A stretch of DNA of 64,000 bases from NCBI GenBank assembly GCA_963764525.1, contig CAVXTC010000003.1:124001-188000 (forward strand), written 5' to 3'. Source of the DNA: DATDIC01 sp963764525 (GTDB taxonomy: Bacteria; Pseudomonadota; Alphaproteobacteria; Acetobacterales; Acetobacteraceae). Positions 19,935-28,449 of this stretch are shown piece after piece; within the stretch, counting starts at the first letter, position 1, and every line of letters starts with the position of its first letter. The notes beneath the pieces are model-generated. The model was not told where the DNA came from, did no database searches, and worked only from the letters and a program-made list of their open reading frames with translations. The position numbers and the translations under genes are program-made.

Positions 19935-20862
19935 ATGCGCATCCTGGTTGTCGGAGCGGGAGCCATTGGCGGATATTTCGGCGGCCGATTGCTGGAAGCG
20001 GGGCGCGATGTCACATTCCTGGTGCGCCCGTCGCGTAAGGCGCAACTTGCGCGCACCGGCCTTGTCATCCGATCGCGGCTCGGCGATGTGGAAATTTCCG
20101 CTCCGACCGTGACGTCGGATGCGCTGCACGCCTCATTCGATCTGATCCTGTTGAGTTGCAAGGCATACGACCTGCTCGGCGCGATGGAATCCTTCGCGCC
20201 GGCGGTCGGCACAGCTACCGCGATCCTGCCGCTGCTGAATGGCATCAGCCATCTGGATAGCCTGGAGCAGCGGTTTGGCGCGTCCGCGGTGCTGGGCGGC
20301 CTATGCGTGATCTCGACCACGCTGGACGAGGACGGGCGCGTCCTTCATCTGAACGATACCCACAGCCTGTCCTTCGGGGAACGCGATGGAACGGAACCGG
20401 AGCGGGTTCGCGCGATCGCATCCGTGCTGTCCGGCGCGAAATTCGATGCGCGGCCGAGTCGCGAAATCCTGCAGGAAATGTGGGAGAAGTGGGTGTTCAT
20501 CGCCACCGCCGCCGGCATCACCTGCCTGATGCGGGCGACGATCGGCGACATCGTGGCGGCAGGGGCGTCCGACCTCGCGAGCGCGCTGCTGGACGAATGT
20601 GCCGAGGCGGCGCAGCGAAACGGGTTCCCGCCGCGGGAAGCCGCCCTGCAACGCAGCCGGGCGATGTTCACAGCCGCTGGTTCGGGCCTGACCGCGTCGA
20701 TGCTGCGCGATGTCGAGCGGGGCGCGCGAACCGAAGCCGATCATATCCTGGGCGACCTGCTGCACCGTCATCTGACCGGGCCAAAATCGCTGCTGCGCAT
20801 CGCCGCCGCGCATCTTGGCGCCTATGAGAGCGAGGCGGACACGGGAGCGGGCACCCGCCTGA
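19935..20862 (+). CDS. panE: 2-dehydropantoate 2-reductase family protein (PanE/ApbA-like)
   Basis: A cytosolic NADPH-dependent reductase. It begins MRILVVGAGAIGGYFGGRLL (Rossmann GxGxxG) and shows ILLSCKAYDL with the catalytic-Lys region, ILPLLNGISHLDSLEQRFG and EILQEMWEKWVFIATAAGI. A normal end is reached at 20862 only if one base is corrected near 20828, giving YE then ARRTRERAPA; otherwise the frame runs to 21173 over the convergent marC gene, which is implausible. GAGGAA precedes ATG 19935, and it follows the SDR by 15 bases, so both are probably one operon. Several PanE paralogs do not make pantoate, so the biosynthetic role is uncertain. Confidence 0.82.
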
Positions 20863-20874
20863 AGCGAGACGTGG

Positions 20875-21549
20875 TCACAAGCTGGCGCGTCCGCCCAGCA
20901 TCGGCCCCAGCACGTCCTGAACGCCGGAGATCAGGATCTGCACCCCGATGCACAGCAGCAGGAACGCGAACAGCCGTGTTACCGTGCGCGTGCCGGTCGG
21001 ACCCAGCAACCGCGAGACCCGGTCGCCCAGCCGGTAGGCGCCCCAGATCAGCGCGGCATTCGCTAACGCCGCGCCGGACATTCCGAGGAAGAACCGCAGC
21101 AGGCTGGCGATCGCCGGAGGATGCACGGCGCCGAGCGCGACCGCGACCGAGATCGTGCCGGGACCTGTGGTGAACGGGATGGTCAGCGGAAACAGCGCGA
21201 TGTCGTCCGCCTGTTCGGCGGGCGCTGCCTGAAGCTGCTTCTGCGCCTCCCGGTGTTCGGGGGCATTCAACATCCCCCACGCCGCCAGGGCCACCACCAG
21301 CCCTCCGGCCACCCGCAAGGCGGCCAGGCTGATGCCAAATAAGGCGAGGATGAACGGCCCCGCCCAGAGCGCGACGATCATCACCAGCAGTGCGTACACC
21401 GCCACCAGCTTGGCCAGCCGCTCCCGCTCATGTGGTGTGCGGTTGGCGGTGACCTCGTGGAAGATGAACGCGCCGGTCAGCGGGTTGATGATCGAGAACA
21501 GCGCCGGAAAGCCGAGCAGGAACGCATGGATCGCACCGCTGCTCAGCAC
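20875..21549 (-). CDS. marC: MarC-family integral membrane protein
   Basis: A 224-residue inner-membrane protein with six predicted helices. MarC (UPF0056) signatures are visible: HAFLLGFPALFSIINPLTGA near the N-terminus, LFPLTIPFTTGPGTISVAV in the middle, and GVQILISGVQDVLGPML at the end. The family's function is unsettled; the old link to antibiotic resistance has not held up. The GTG start at 21549 overlaps the EipB stop by 7 bases, so it is translated together with that envelope protein. Confidence 0.9.
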   Translation of the reverse strand: MLSSGAIHAFLLGFPALFSIINPLTGAFIFHEVTANRTPHERERLAKLVAVYALLVMIVALWAGPFILALFGISLAALRVAGGLVVALAAWGMLNAPEHREAQKQLQAAPAEQADDIALFPLTIPFTTGPGTISVAVALGAVHPPAIASLLRFFLGMSGAALANAALIWGAYRLGDRVSRLLGPTGTRTVTRLFAFLLLCIGVQILISGVQDVLGPMLGGRASL

Positions 21550-22332
21550 CGGCGCGGCTGCGGCGCGAAATTGGTCATTTTCGCATTCATCACGAAGTCG
21601 CCGAAATCCATTTGCAGGTCATCCGCCACGCCGTTTTCCCAGTAGCGCATCGCCACCTCGTAATCGGGCGTCATGCTGTCCGAATCGAGGCCGAAGAAGG
21701 CGATATGCACGCGGGTGCTGGGAAGCTGCGACAGTGCAGCCCATTTGGATTCCTCCGGCTTGCGCCAGTCCAGGATGACGATCGAGCTGGATTCGGCGCC
21801 GGTTTCATCGGTGCCGTCGAACAGCGGCAGGGTGAGGTATTTCTTCCCCTCCGCCGCAGCGGCGATCAGCGCGGCGGTGTGCGCCATCGGGAACAGCGTG
21901 CCCGTCGGCAACTGCTTCGTCGTTTCGCTTCGGCGTCGTGTAGTGCGCCACCCCCGGACCTCCGGCGCGATCGAGCTTGGCGTCGCCGTCGGTCTGGCTG
22001 GTCACCGCCCCGTCGGTCGTCTGCCGCACGTGGAAGCGGAACCGCAGCCCGTCCTTGGATTCCCAGGTGGCGTAGTCGGAAATCATCTGGATGTTCTGGC
22101 CGTCGGTATTGGTGATGGTCATGTCCAGGCGCTGGCGCACCGCCCAGCCATCGCAGGCATCGATCACCTCGTAGCCCATGGTGCCGCTGGCGCCGACCAC
22201 GTCGCCGCTGCGCGACTGGTCTAAAGTCATGCGATATAGCGCCCGGTGCGCCGCCAGATGGATCGTTTCCGCTGCCCAGACCGGGGTGGCGAGAAGCAGC
22301 AGGACAGCCGCCAGGGGGGCGGGACGGTGCAT
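21543..22332 (-). CDS. eipB: EipB-like periplasmic envelope-integrity protein, DUF1849 (one frameshift)
   Basis: A secreted protein of ~263 residues with signal peptide MHRPAPLAAVLLLLATPVWA. The DUF1849 pattern includes HRALYRMTLDQSRSGDVVGA, SGTMGYEVIDACDGWAVRQR and RFRFHVRQTTDGA. EipB, characterised in Brucella, is a periplasmic beta-spiral protein that supports envelope integrity. The frame breaks near 21929: HYTTPK continues ETTKQLPTGTLFPM after removal of one base. It overlaps marC, forming an envelope operon. Confidence 0.87.
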
Positions 22333-22367
22333 CTTCGGGTCTCCGTTTCGGGCGTGAGGGACGGGTT

Positions 22368-24145
22368 TTAGGGGCCGGGCTCTCGCCGCGCCAGCACCGC
22401 CGGCAGCATCCCGCCGCGCCGCTGCCCGAATTCGAGCAGGTGTACCGCCAGCGGCGCATTGCTGCCGCGAATCTCGAGCTCCTGTTGCCGATGCCCGGCC
22501 CAGCCCTGCCCTGCGAGCCGCATGACCGCGTCGGAGACCACCGCATCGCAGCCGAGCCCGCGGGTCGCCGCTTCCAGCCGCGCGGCGACGTTCACCACGT
22601 CGCCAAGCGCGGTGAACGTGGTGTGCTCGCGAAAGCCGATCTCCCCGACGATGGCCGGCCCGCAATGGATGCCGATGCCGAAACCGAGGGGTTCGGCCAG
22701 CCCGGGGTCCAGGGCGGCGTTCATCTCGTCCAGCGCGTCGGCGAACGCGGCGGCAGCGGCGAGCGCCTGGGCGCAGGCCTGCGCCGGCCCGGTGCGCAGG
22801 CCGAACAGCGCGAGCACGCCGTCGCCGAGGAACTGGTTCGGCAGGCCGCCGGCGCCGACGATGGCGGCCGCCGCGAGCTCCACGAACCGGCGCACCAGGA
22901 ACACGGCGTCATAGGCAAGCCGGTTGGCGGTCATCCGTGTCGATCCGCGCATGTCGATGAACATCGCGACGATGAAGCGTTCCTCGCCCATGGTCGGGCC
23001 GCCGCGGCCCAGGATGAACGGCTCCACCATGCCCGGCGGAACCAGCGGCAGCACGCGCAGATCGGCCAGCGGGCGCAACTGGCAGGCCAGCCGGATCATC
23101 GCCGGATCCACGCCGATGCGGTCGAGCACGTGGCGTTCGGTGGCGGATGGCGACGGCACCACCACCCCGTCCGGCAGCACGCGGATGCGGCAGGTGGAAC
23201 AGCGCCCGCGGCCACCGCAGGCCGAGGCGTGACGAAAGCCGATCATACGGCTGGCATCGAGCACCGATAGGCCCGGGGCACGCGGGCGATGGTGCCGTCC
23301 GGATAGGCGACGGCGATGCCGCGGCGCCGCGTATCCGACCAGGCGCGCAGGCCGCGCGCCGCCAGCACCAGCGCCAGCAGGCACAGGTAGCCGGCGATCC
23401 AGCCGTTGCGCAGGTCGGCCAGGGCGTGGCTTTCCGCCGGCGTGCCGGCGCGCGATACGGCGAGCGTCGCCGACCGCCAGGCCGGGTCGGGCAGGTCCCG
23501 TCCCGCCTCGCGCACGCCCTGCCCGAAGCCGAGCAGTGCCAGCACCGGCAGCAGCACCGCGGCGATCAGCAGCGCCTGGCGGAAGCGCGGGTACCAGGGC
23601 TTCAGGCACAAGGCGAGCCGCAGCCCGATGCAGCCATGACTCCAGGCGGCGATCAGCGCGAGCACCTGCACGATTCCCCAACCGGGTGTCAGCAGGCCGA
23701 GCGCGGTCAGTTCCTGCGCGTAGCCCTTGTTGAGGCCGTAGAACGTCCAGGCGCCGCGGGTGACCGCGACATGATTGGCGAGCAACACCGGCAGCGACAG
23801 GCCGAGCACGATCTGCACGGTTTCCGCCAGCGTCCAGCCGACATAGCGGCGGGCATACAGCGCCATCACACCAAGCAGCCCGTGCGTGGTCAGCGAGACA
23901 TACAGCAGCAGCGTCCCGATCACGCCTTGCCAGAACCATTTCTGCGCCAGCAGGACGGTTTCCATGGCGGCCAGCGAGATGTTGCCCATGCTGTGGTTCA
24001 GCAGGTGCGTCGCGACATACAGGAACAGGATGCTGCCGGTCGCCAGCCGCACCCGACGGTGCAGCGGGCCAGTGCCGAGCAGCGACAGCGCGGCAGGCCC
24101 AGCCGCGGCGTGGTCAGCCGAGATCGGGGTCGGCCAGGAGATCAC
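22368..24145 (-). CDS. Membrane-anchored redox adenylate cyclase: diheme-type anchor, 2Fe-2S ferredoxin, class III cyclase (one frameshift)
   Basis: Three domains in ~592 residues. (1) A hexahelical anchor (~30-250) with paired histidines in helices: LYVATHLLNHSMGN, TTHGLLGVMALYARR, LANHVAVTRG, SHGCIGLRL. This pattern matches succinate-dehydrogenase-like diheme-B anchors. (2) A ferredoxin domain, HASACGGRGRCSTCRIRVL, with the Cys set of a plant-type 2Fe-2S cluster. (3) A class III cyclase: MFIDMRGSTRMT (metal Asp), NQFLGDGVLALFG (second Asp), ALGDVVNVAARLE. The architecture matches CyaC of Sinorhizobium, whose activity responds to quinone redox state. The frame breaks in a C/G run at 23275-23278 (one base missing). 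GTG 24145 overlaps the Crp/Fnr gene by 32 bases. Confidence 0.85.
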
Positions 24146-24830
24146 GAAGCGCGTCGATGTTGCGCAGCGTGATGGTGCCGTCCGCCAGCCCGATCCAGCC
24201 GGCATCGCGCCAGGTGCCGAGATGGCGGTTGATGCTCTCGCGGGTCAGCCCGGTCATGCCGCCCAGTTCGCGTTGCGAGACCGGCAGCTCGATCTGCAAG
24301 CCCTTCGGCGTCGGGCGTGAGTGCAGCGCGGCCAGCTCGATCAGCGCCTTGGCCAGGCGGGCCGGGGCGGGCAGTTCCAGCCCGTCGGTGAACTGTGCGG
24401 TGGCCTTGCGCAGGCGGCGGCTGAGCAGGCGGATCATGGCGAACAGTGCCTCGGGCGAGGCGGCCAGCGCGCGGGTGAAGGCGGCGCCGTCGATCGCCAG
24501 CAGCGTGCAGGCTGACAGTGCAACCGCGGTGGCCGCGCGTGGCCAGCCGTTCAGCACCGCGATTTCTCCGATCACGTTGCCGGGGGAGGCGACGTCCAGC
24601 ACCACCTCCCGCCCGTTCTGCAGCACCGCCGATAGTTTCACGAAACCACCGGCGACCACCATGACGGTGCGGCCGGGATCGCCCTGGCCGAAAATCTCGT
24701 CCCGTTCGGGGTATGACAGCAAAGCGGCGCGCTGCATCAGCGGGCGCAGCAGGTCGGCGGGCACCAGGCGCATCACTTCGTGGGCGCGGAGCAGCGTGAG
24801 GGGATCGGGAGCCTGGGTGGGTCCAGCCAT
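24114..24830 (-). CDS. Crp/Fnr-family transcriptional regulator
   Basis: A 238-residue regulator with an N-terminal cyclic-nucleotide-binding fold (PERDEIFGQGDPGRTVMVVA, then PGNVIGEIAVLNGWPRAATA, where the Glu and Arg-Ala-Ala-Thr match the cAMP phosphate cassette). The C-terminal HTH is VSQRELGGMTGLTRESINRH. There are no N-terminal Fe-S cysteines, so it is cAMP-receptor-like rather than Fnr-like. The gene overlaps the adenylate cyclase start, so enzyme and receptor are made together: a compact cAMP signalling unit reading membrane redox state. Target genes are unknown. Confidence 0.9.
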   Translation of the reverse strand: MAGPTQAPDPLTLLRAHEVMRLVPADLLRPLMQRAALLSYPERDEIFGQGDPGRTVMVVAGGFVKLSAVLQNGREVVLDVASPGNVIGEIAVLNGWPRAATAVALSACTLLAIDGAAFTRALAASPEALFAMIRLLSRRLRKATAQFTDGLELPAPARLAKALIELAALHSRPTPKGLQIELPVSQRELGGMTGLTRESINRHLGTWRDAGWIGLADGTITLRNIDALRDLLADPDLG

Positions 24831-24963
24831 GCGGCAGCAAGGTATGGCAAGGCGGGCTGCGGTGCCCATGTGGAAACGTCAGGATTTGGCGCGTCGGGCG
24901 GCTTTCTGACAGACTGCGTCAGTATCCGCGGGGCGGATTTACCGGGCACCGCCGAGGCATCCG

Positions 24964-25395
24964 ATGAACGACTACGAGACCGACGTCCTGGCCTGGTCGG
25001 AGCGGCAGTCAGCGCTGCTGCGCCGGATCGCCGCCGGGGAGCGCGTGAACGATCGCGATCTCGACTGGTCCCACATCGCCGAGGAGATCGAGGACGTGGG
25101 ATTGAGCGGTCTGCGAGCGTTCCGATCGCTGCTGGTTCAGGCCCTTGCACATGATATGAAAGCCGCCGCGTGGCCGGCAACGGCGTATGTCGCGCGCTGG
25201 CGACACGATGCGGAGACGTTCCGGCTGGATGCGCGGGAGGTGTTCGCGCCCTCGATGCGCCAGAAGATCGACATCGAGGCGATATACCGTCGTGCATTGC
25301 GCGAACTGCCGCCGGAGATCGATGGGCAGAAACCGCTGCCGTTGCCGGCGACCTGCCCGGCGACTTTGGATGAGCTGATTGCGGACGAAAGCTGA
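24964..25395 (+). CDS. DUF29-family protein
   Basis: A 143-residue soluble helical protein. DUF29 features are visible: the opening MNDYETDVLAWSERQSALLR, the core DWSHIAEEIEDVGLSGLRAF with the conserved EEIED, and LVQALAHDMKAAAWP. DUF29 proteins are frequent in cyanobacteria and Acetobacteraceae, often in several copies, and have no agreed function. No operon partner; it is divergent from the Crp/Fnr gene with 133 bases between. Confidence 0.88.
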   Translation: MNDYETDVLAWSERQSALLRRIAAGERVNDRDLDWSHIAEEIEDVGLSGLRAFRSLLVQALAHDMKAAAWPATAYVARWRHDAETFRLDAREVFAPSMRQKIDIEAIYRRALRELPPEIDGQKPLPLPATCPATLDELIADES

Positions 25396-25420
25396 CCCGT
25401 CTTGCGGGTCGCCGGAACGC

Positions 25421-25711
25421 TCAATGGCGCAGCAGGACGCCAAGGATCGCGATCGTCGCGGCGGCGTTGATGCCGACGGCCCAGATCAGGACGTCGAACC
25501 GCCGCAGGAAGCAGGTCCCGCGATTCGCCGAGGCGTCACGAAACTCGCTCTTCAGGGCGACCCTCGCGATCCTCGCCGTGCTCTCGCCAGAGCAACTCCA
25601 GTGGATTGCGCAGAAGTCGGCGAAAAAGTGCCTCGGCGCGTCTCGCCTGCGCATGGTCATCGACGCTCGCTGGCTAATCGCGGTGTAACTGCGTCTGGAC
25701 AGCTCGTCCAT
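25421..25711 (-). other. Possible truncated membrane-anchored coiled-coil protein
   Basis: The frame ends FDVLIWAVGINAAATIAILG, a single C-terminal membrane helix preceded by ALKSEFRDAS. This resembles the end of small coiled-coil proteins with a C-terminal anchor that are common in Rhodospirillales. The expected long heptad region upstream is not in frame, and NRGTCFLRR looks like a frame-disturbed patch, so this is probably a fragment or an indel-damaged gene. Confidence 0.35.
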
Positions 25712-25906
25712 TCCTCGGCTGCCAGCCTGGGCGCTGAGGCTTCCGACGCATCCGGACTGGCTTGCGGCGCCGCGCAGCTGTCACTTCGAGAACTGACGTT
25801 CATCTGCGGGTTCCACTCGCTCCGCGTCAACAGCATGGCCGCTCGGTCTTCCGTTGGGACGGCAGCCGCGGCGAGGAAGGCCGCTTTCTCGACGCCGCAG
25901 CTACAG

Positions 25907-26170
25907 ATGCGGCGAACCATCTGACGCGAAGCGCAAGCCGGCCACGGTCGACGAATCCTGATCGAGGAGTTCATGCAGCCGATCGGCTGCCGCAGGCTGC
26001 GTTGGCCGATGCGATGGGCGTTCAGCGCAGCACGTCAACGAGCTGTGCAACGACCGCCGGACTGACGGCGGCGACGGCGATCATCCTCGCGCCGTGTTCG
26101 GCAACAGCCCCGACTTCTAGCTCCAACGTCCAGCGGCGCAGCGATCTTGGGAGGCAATGAACAGTCTCCT
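25907..26170 (+). pseudogene. higA: Decayed HigA-type antitoxin (XRE family) gene
   Basis: Pieces of a HigA antitoxin appear in sequence but in different frames: KRKPATV, LIEEFMQPIG, LPQAALADAMGVQRS (HTH helix), HVNELCNDRR, TAATAIILA, VFGNSPDF and VQRRSDL. The order and spacing match an intact HigA of ~95 residues. At least three frame breaks are needed to join them. The conserved Trp after PDF is replaced by a TAG stop (26118-26120), which suggests real decay on top of any sequence error. No HigB toxin could be read upstream. Confidence 0.55.
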
Positions 26171-26175
26171 CAAGC

Positions 26176-26483
26176 CGAGCGGATTTAGGCGCATAAGCCA
26201 TTCGGGCACCTGTCGACGGCGCTCATGCCTGGGAGTCATTAAAGCTTGCGTCATTAAAGCTTGCTCCTACCCTGGCGCATCGATCATCCGAACCAATTTG
26301 CCAGGATAAACGTGAGGGAAACCCTGATCGGCAAGGGAAAAGTGAGGCCGTCGTGCTGCGCGTAATGAGTTAAGACGTTCCGGCCCGTCGCGTCAACGCC
26401 GAGCTGCACACGTTCCGCAGAAAAGCAAAGCATAACAAAGCCGCCGTCAGCGAATCCAGGCGAAGTGCCGGGAGGTTCTGACG
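26176..26483. other. Gap before tRNA-Ser, with a 15-bp tandem duplication
   Basis: No gene is supported here. The only structure I see is a perfect tandem duplication of GTCATTAAAGCTTGC (26235-26249 and 26250-26264). AT content is higher than in flanking genes. Confidence 0.5.
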
Positions 26484-26571
26484 TGGCGGATGGGGTGGGA
26501 TTCGAACCCACGAGGGGTTGCCCCCTGGCGGTTTTCAAGACCGCTGCCTTAAACCGCTCGGCCACCCATCC
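26484..26571 (-). tRNA. tRNA-Ser (anticodon UGA)
   Basis: Read on the minus strand it begins GGATGGGTGGCCGAGCGG and has the long variable arm of a class II tRNA. The anticodon stem GCGGT/ACCGC holds loop CTTGAAA, giving anticodon TGA. The T arm is GTGGGTTCGAATCCCAC. The acceptor stem GGATGGG pairs with CCCATCC, followed by discriminator G at 26487 and an encoded CCA (26486-26484). It reads UCA and other UCN codons. Confidence 0.97.
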
Positions 26572-26610
26572 CTGGCCGCAACCTACAAGCCGCCAAACAA
26601 GGCGCAAGCT

Positions 26611-27532
26611 TCACCCCACCGTCTCCCCCGGCACCGCAACCGGCGCCGACCGCCACAACAACCCGCCGCCGCCGCGCGCCCCCGCGACCGCGGGTCCAGC
26701 GCATCGCGCACCCAATCGCCGATCAGATTCTCCGACAGCACCAGCACCACCAGCGCCAGCCCCGGCAGCACCGACGGCCACCACGCCCCGCTGAACAGAT
26801 ACTGATACCCCTGCGCCACCCGCAGCCCCAAGGAAGGCGTCGTCACCGCCACGCCAAGCCCCAGGAACGACAGCGACGCCTCCAGCTCCACCGCGCGCGG
26901 AATATCGACCGAGATCTGCACCAGCAGCGGCCCCAGCACATTCGGCAACAGGTGGCGGAACACGATCCGGGCTGGCGACGCGCCCGCCAACATCGCCGCG
27001 ATCACGTAATCCTGCTGCCGCTCCGACAGCACGCTCGCCCGCACCAGCCGCGCGTATTGCGCCCACCCCACCACGCCGATGACCGCGATCACCTTCCACA
27101 GCCCGCGCCCGGTGATCGCCAGCACCGCCAGCGCGATCAGCACCGCCGGCAGCGCAAGCTGGATATCCACCAGCCGCATCGCCACGCTGTCGAACCAGCC
27201 GCCGCTGCGATAACCCGCCAGCAGCCCCACGAACCCGCCGATCACCACACTGATTGCCACTGCAACAAATCCGGCGAGTAAGCTCACCCGCAGCCCGAAC
27301 ATGATGTTGGACAGCACGTCGCGCCCCAGCCCATCGGTCCCCAGCGGGTTGGACCAGTCGCCGCCCGCCATCCACCCCGGCGGGTTCAACCGCGCCAGCA
27401 GGCTCTGTTCCTCCGGATCGTGCGGCGCGATCAACGGCGCAAAAGCAGCAATCACCACCAGTGCCGCCAGGATCAGCACAGACACCCAGGGCAGTGCCCC
27501 CCTCGCAACCGCGACAGCCTAGCCTGCCGCAT
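26611..27532 (-). CDS. Peptide-type ABC transporter permease, DppC-like (frameshifts at both ends)
   Basis: An inner-membrane permease of ~307 residues. The core from VSVLILAALVVIAAFAPL is intact: LGTDGLGRDVLSNIMFGLRV, the docking loop MLAGASPARIVFRHLLPNVL and LVVLVLSENLIGDWVRDALD. Adding one G to the run near 26683-26687 gives the normal tail RGARGGGGLLWRSAPVAVPG ending at 26611. Adding one G in the G6 run near 27496-27501 joins the core to ATG 27532 (MRQARLSRLRGGALPW); without that the first usable start is GTG 27485. Third and last gene of an ABC operon that lacks ATPases. Confidence 0.82.
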
Positions 27533-28445
27533 GACGCCACCCGCGGGATCGAACACACCATACAACAGATCGACCAGCAGATTGATCGCCGAGAACATCA
27601 CCGCGATAATGATCACGTAAGACAGCACCACCGGGTAATCGAGCCGATACAGCGATTCCAGCGCCAGCCGGTTCATCCCCGGCAGCGCGAAGATCGTCTC
27701 GGTGATCACCGCCCCGGCAAACAACTGGCCGAACTGCAGTCCGAACACCGTGATCAGCGGCAGCATCGCCGTGCGCAGCGCGTGCTTCAGCACCACCACG
27801 GGTTCCGACAGCCCCTTCGCCCGCGCGGTGCGCACGTAATTCAGCGACAGCGTATCCAGCAGGCTCGTCCGTGTCAGCCGGGTGAACAGCGCGATGCGAA
27901 AGAACGCCAGGGTGAATGCCGGCATGATGTAATGATCGATGCTGCCCGCCCCGGATGCCGGCAGCACGTTCAGCTCCACGCTGAACGCGAAGATCAGCAG
28001 AATGCCGAGGAAGAACGTCGGCACCGACGACCCCAGCACCGAAATGCCCCGCAGGATGCGATCCGCCGCGCCATCCGGCCACAGCGCCGAGAAGATGCCG
28101 AACGGCAGCCCGAACACCGTCGCGATCGCGATCGCCAGTACCACCAATTCCGCGGTGACCGGCACCCGCTGCAGCACCAGTTGCATCGCCGGCCGGCCGC
28201 TGTAGTAGGACAGGCCGAGGTCGCCGTGCAGCACCCCCGCCAGGTACCGCCCGTACTGCACCGGAAACGGACCGATCCAGCCCCAGGCTGGCGGCAAGCT
28301 GCGCGCGATCCGCGACGCTCATGGTCTCCGGCGCCAGCACCGCCATCGGGTTGCCGGTGGCGTGGATCAGCACGAACACCAGTGTCACCACCACCCAGAC
28401 GGAGAACACCGCCTGCAATACGCGCTTGCCGACGAAGCGCGTCAT
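27519..28445 (-). CDS. Peptide-type ABC transporter permease, DppB-like (one frameshift)
   Basis: An inner-membrane permease starting MTRFVGKRVLQAVFSVWVVV. GNPMAVLAPETMS and AQLAASLGLDR match the DppB periplasmic loop. After a break near 28274 (surplus T) it continues PFPVQYGRYLAGVLHGDLGL. The docking loop is RTARAKGLSEPVVVLKHALR and the end LVDLLYGVFDP. The normal stop after DP is not in frame; the C-terminus as read runs into the next permease start, so the last residues and the exact end are uncertain. Second gene of the operon, just after the binding protein. Confidence 0.83.
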   Translation of the reverse strand: MTRFVGKRVLQAVFSVWVVVTLVFVLIHATGNPMAVLAPETMSVADRAQLAASLGLDRSVSGAVRAVPGGGAARRPRPVLLQRPAGDATGAAAGAGHRGIGGTGDRDRDGVRAAVRHLLGAVAGWRGGSHPAGHFGAGVVGADVLPRHSADLRVQRGAERAAGIRGGQHRSLHHAGIHPGVLSHRAVHPADTDEPAGYAVAELRAHRAGEGAVGTRGGAEARAAHGDAAADHGVRTAVRPVVCRGGDHRDDLRAAGDEPAGAGIAVSARLPGGAVLRDHYRGDVLGDQSAGRSVVWCVRSRGWRHAAG

Positions 28446-28449
28446 GCGG

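Noticed and set aside
20863..21173. Extended C-terminus of the PanE-like protein
   Set aside because: The extra ~100 residues are read antisense to marC and are Arg/Pro-rich; a one-base fix near 20828 gives a normal end.
23270..23280. Programmed frameshifting in the adenylate cyclase and other split genes
   Set aside because: Breaks are too numerous, occur in unrelated genes, and lack a common slippery heptamer or pseudoknot; missing bases in G/C runs explain them better.
26484..26571. tRNA-Ser as an integration site for a genomic island
   Set aside because: I could not find a repeat of the tRNA 3' end nearby, nor an integrase gene; only the decayed higA suggests a mobile past.
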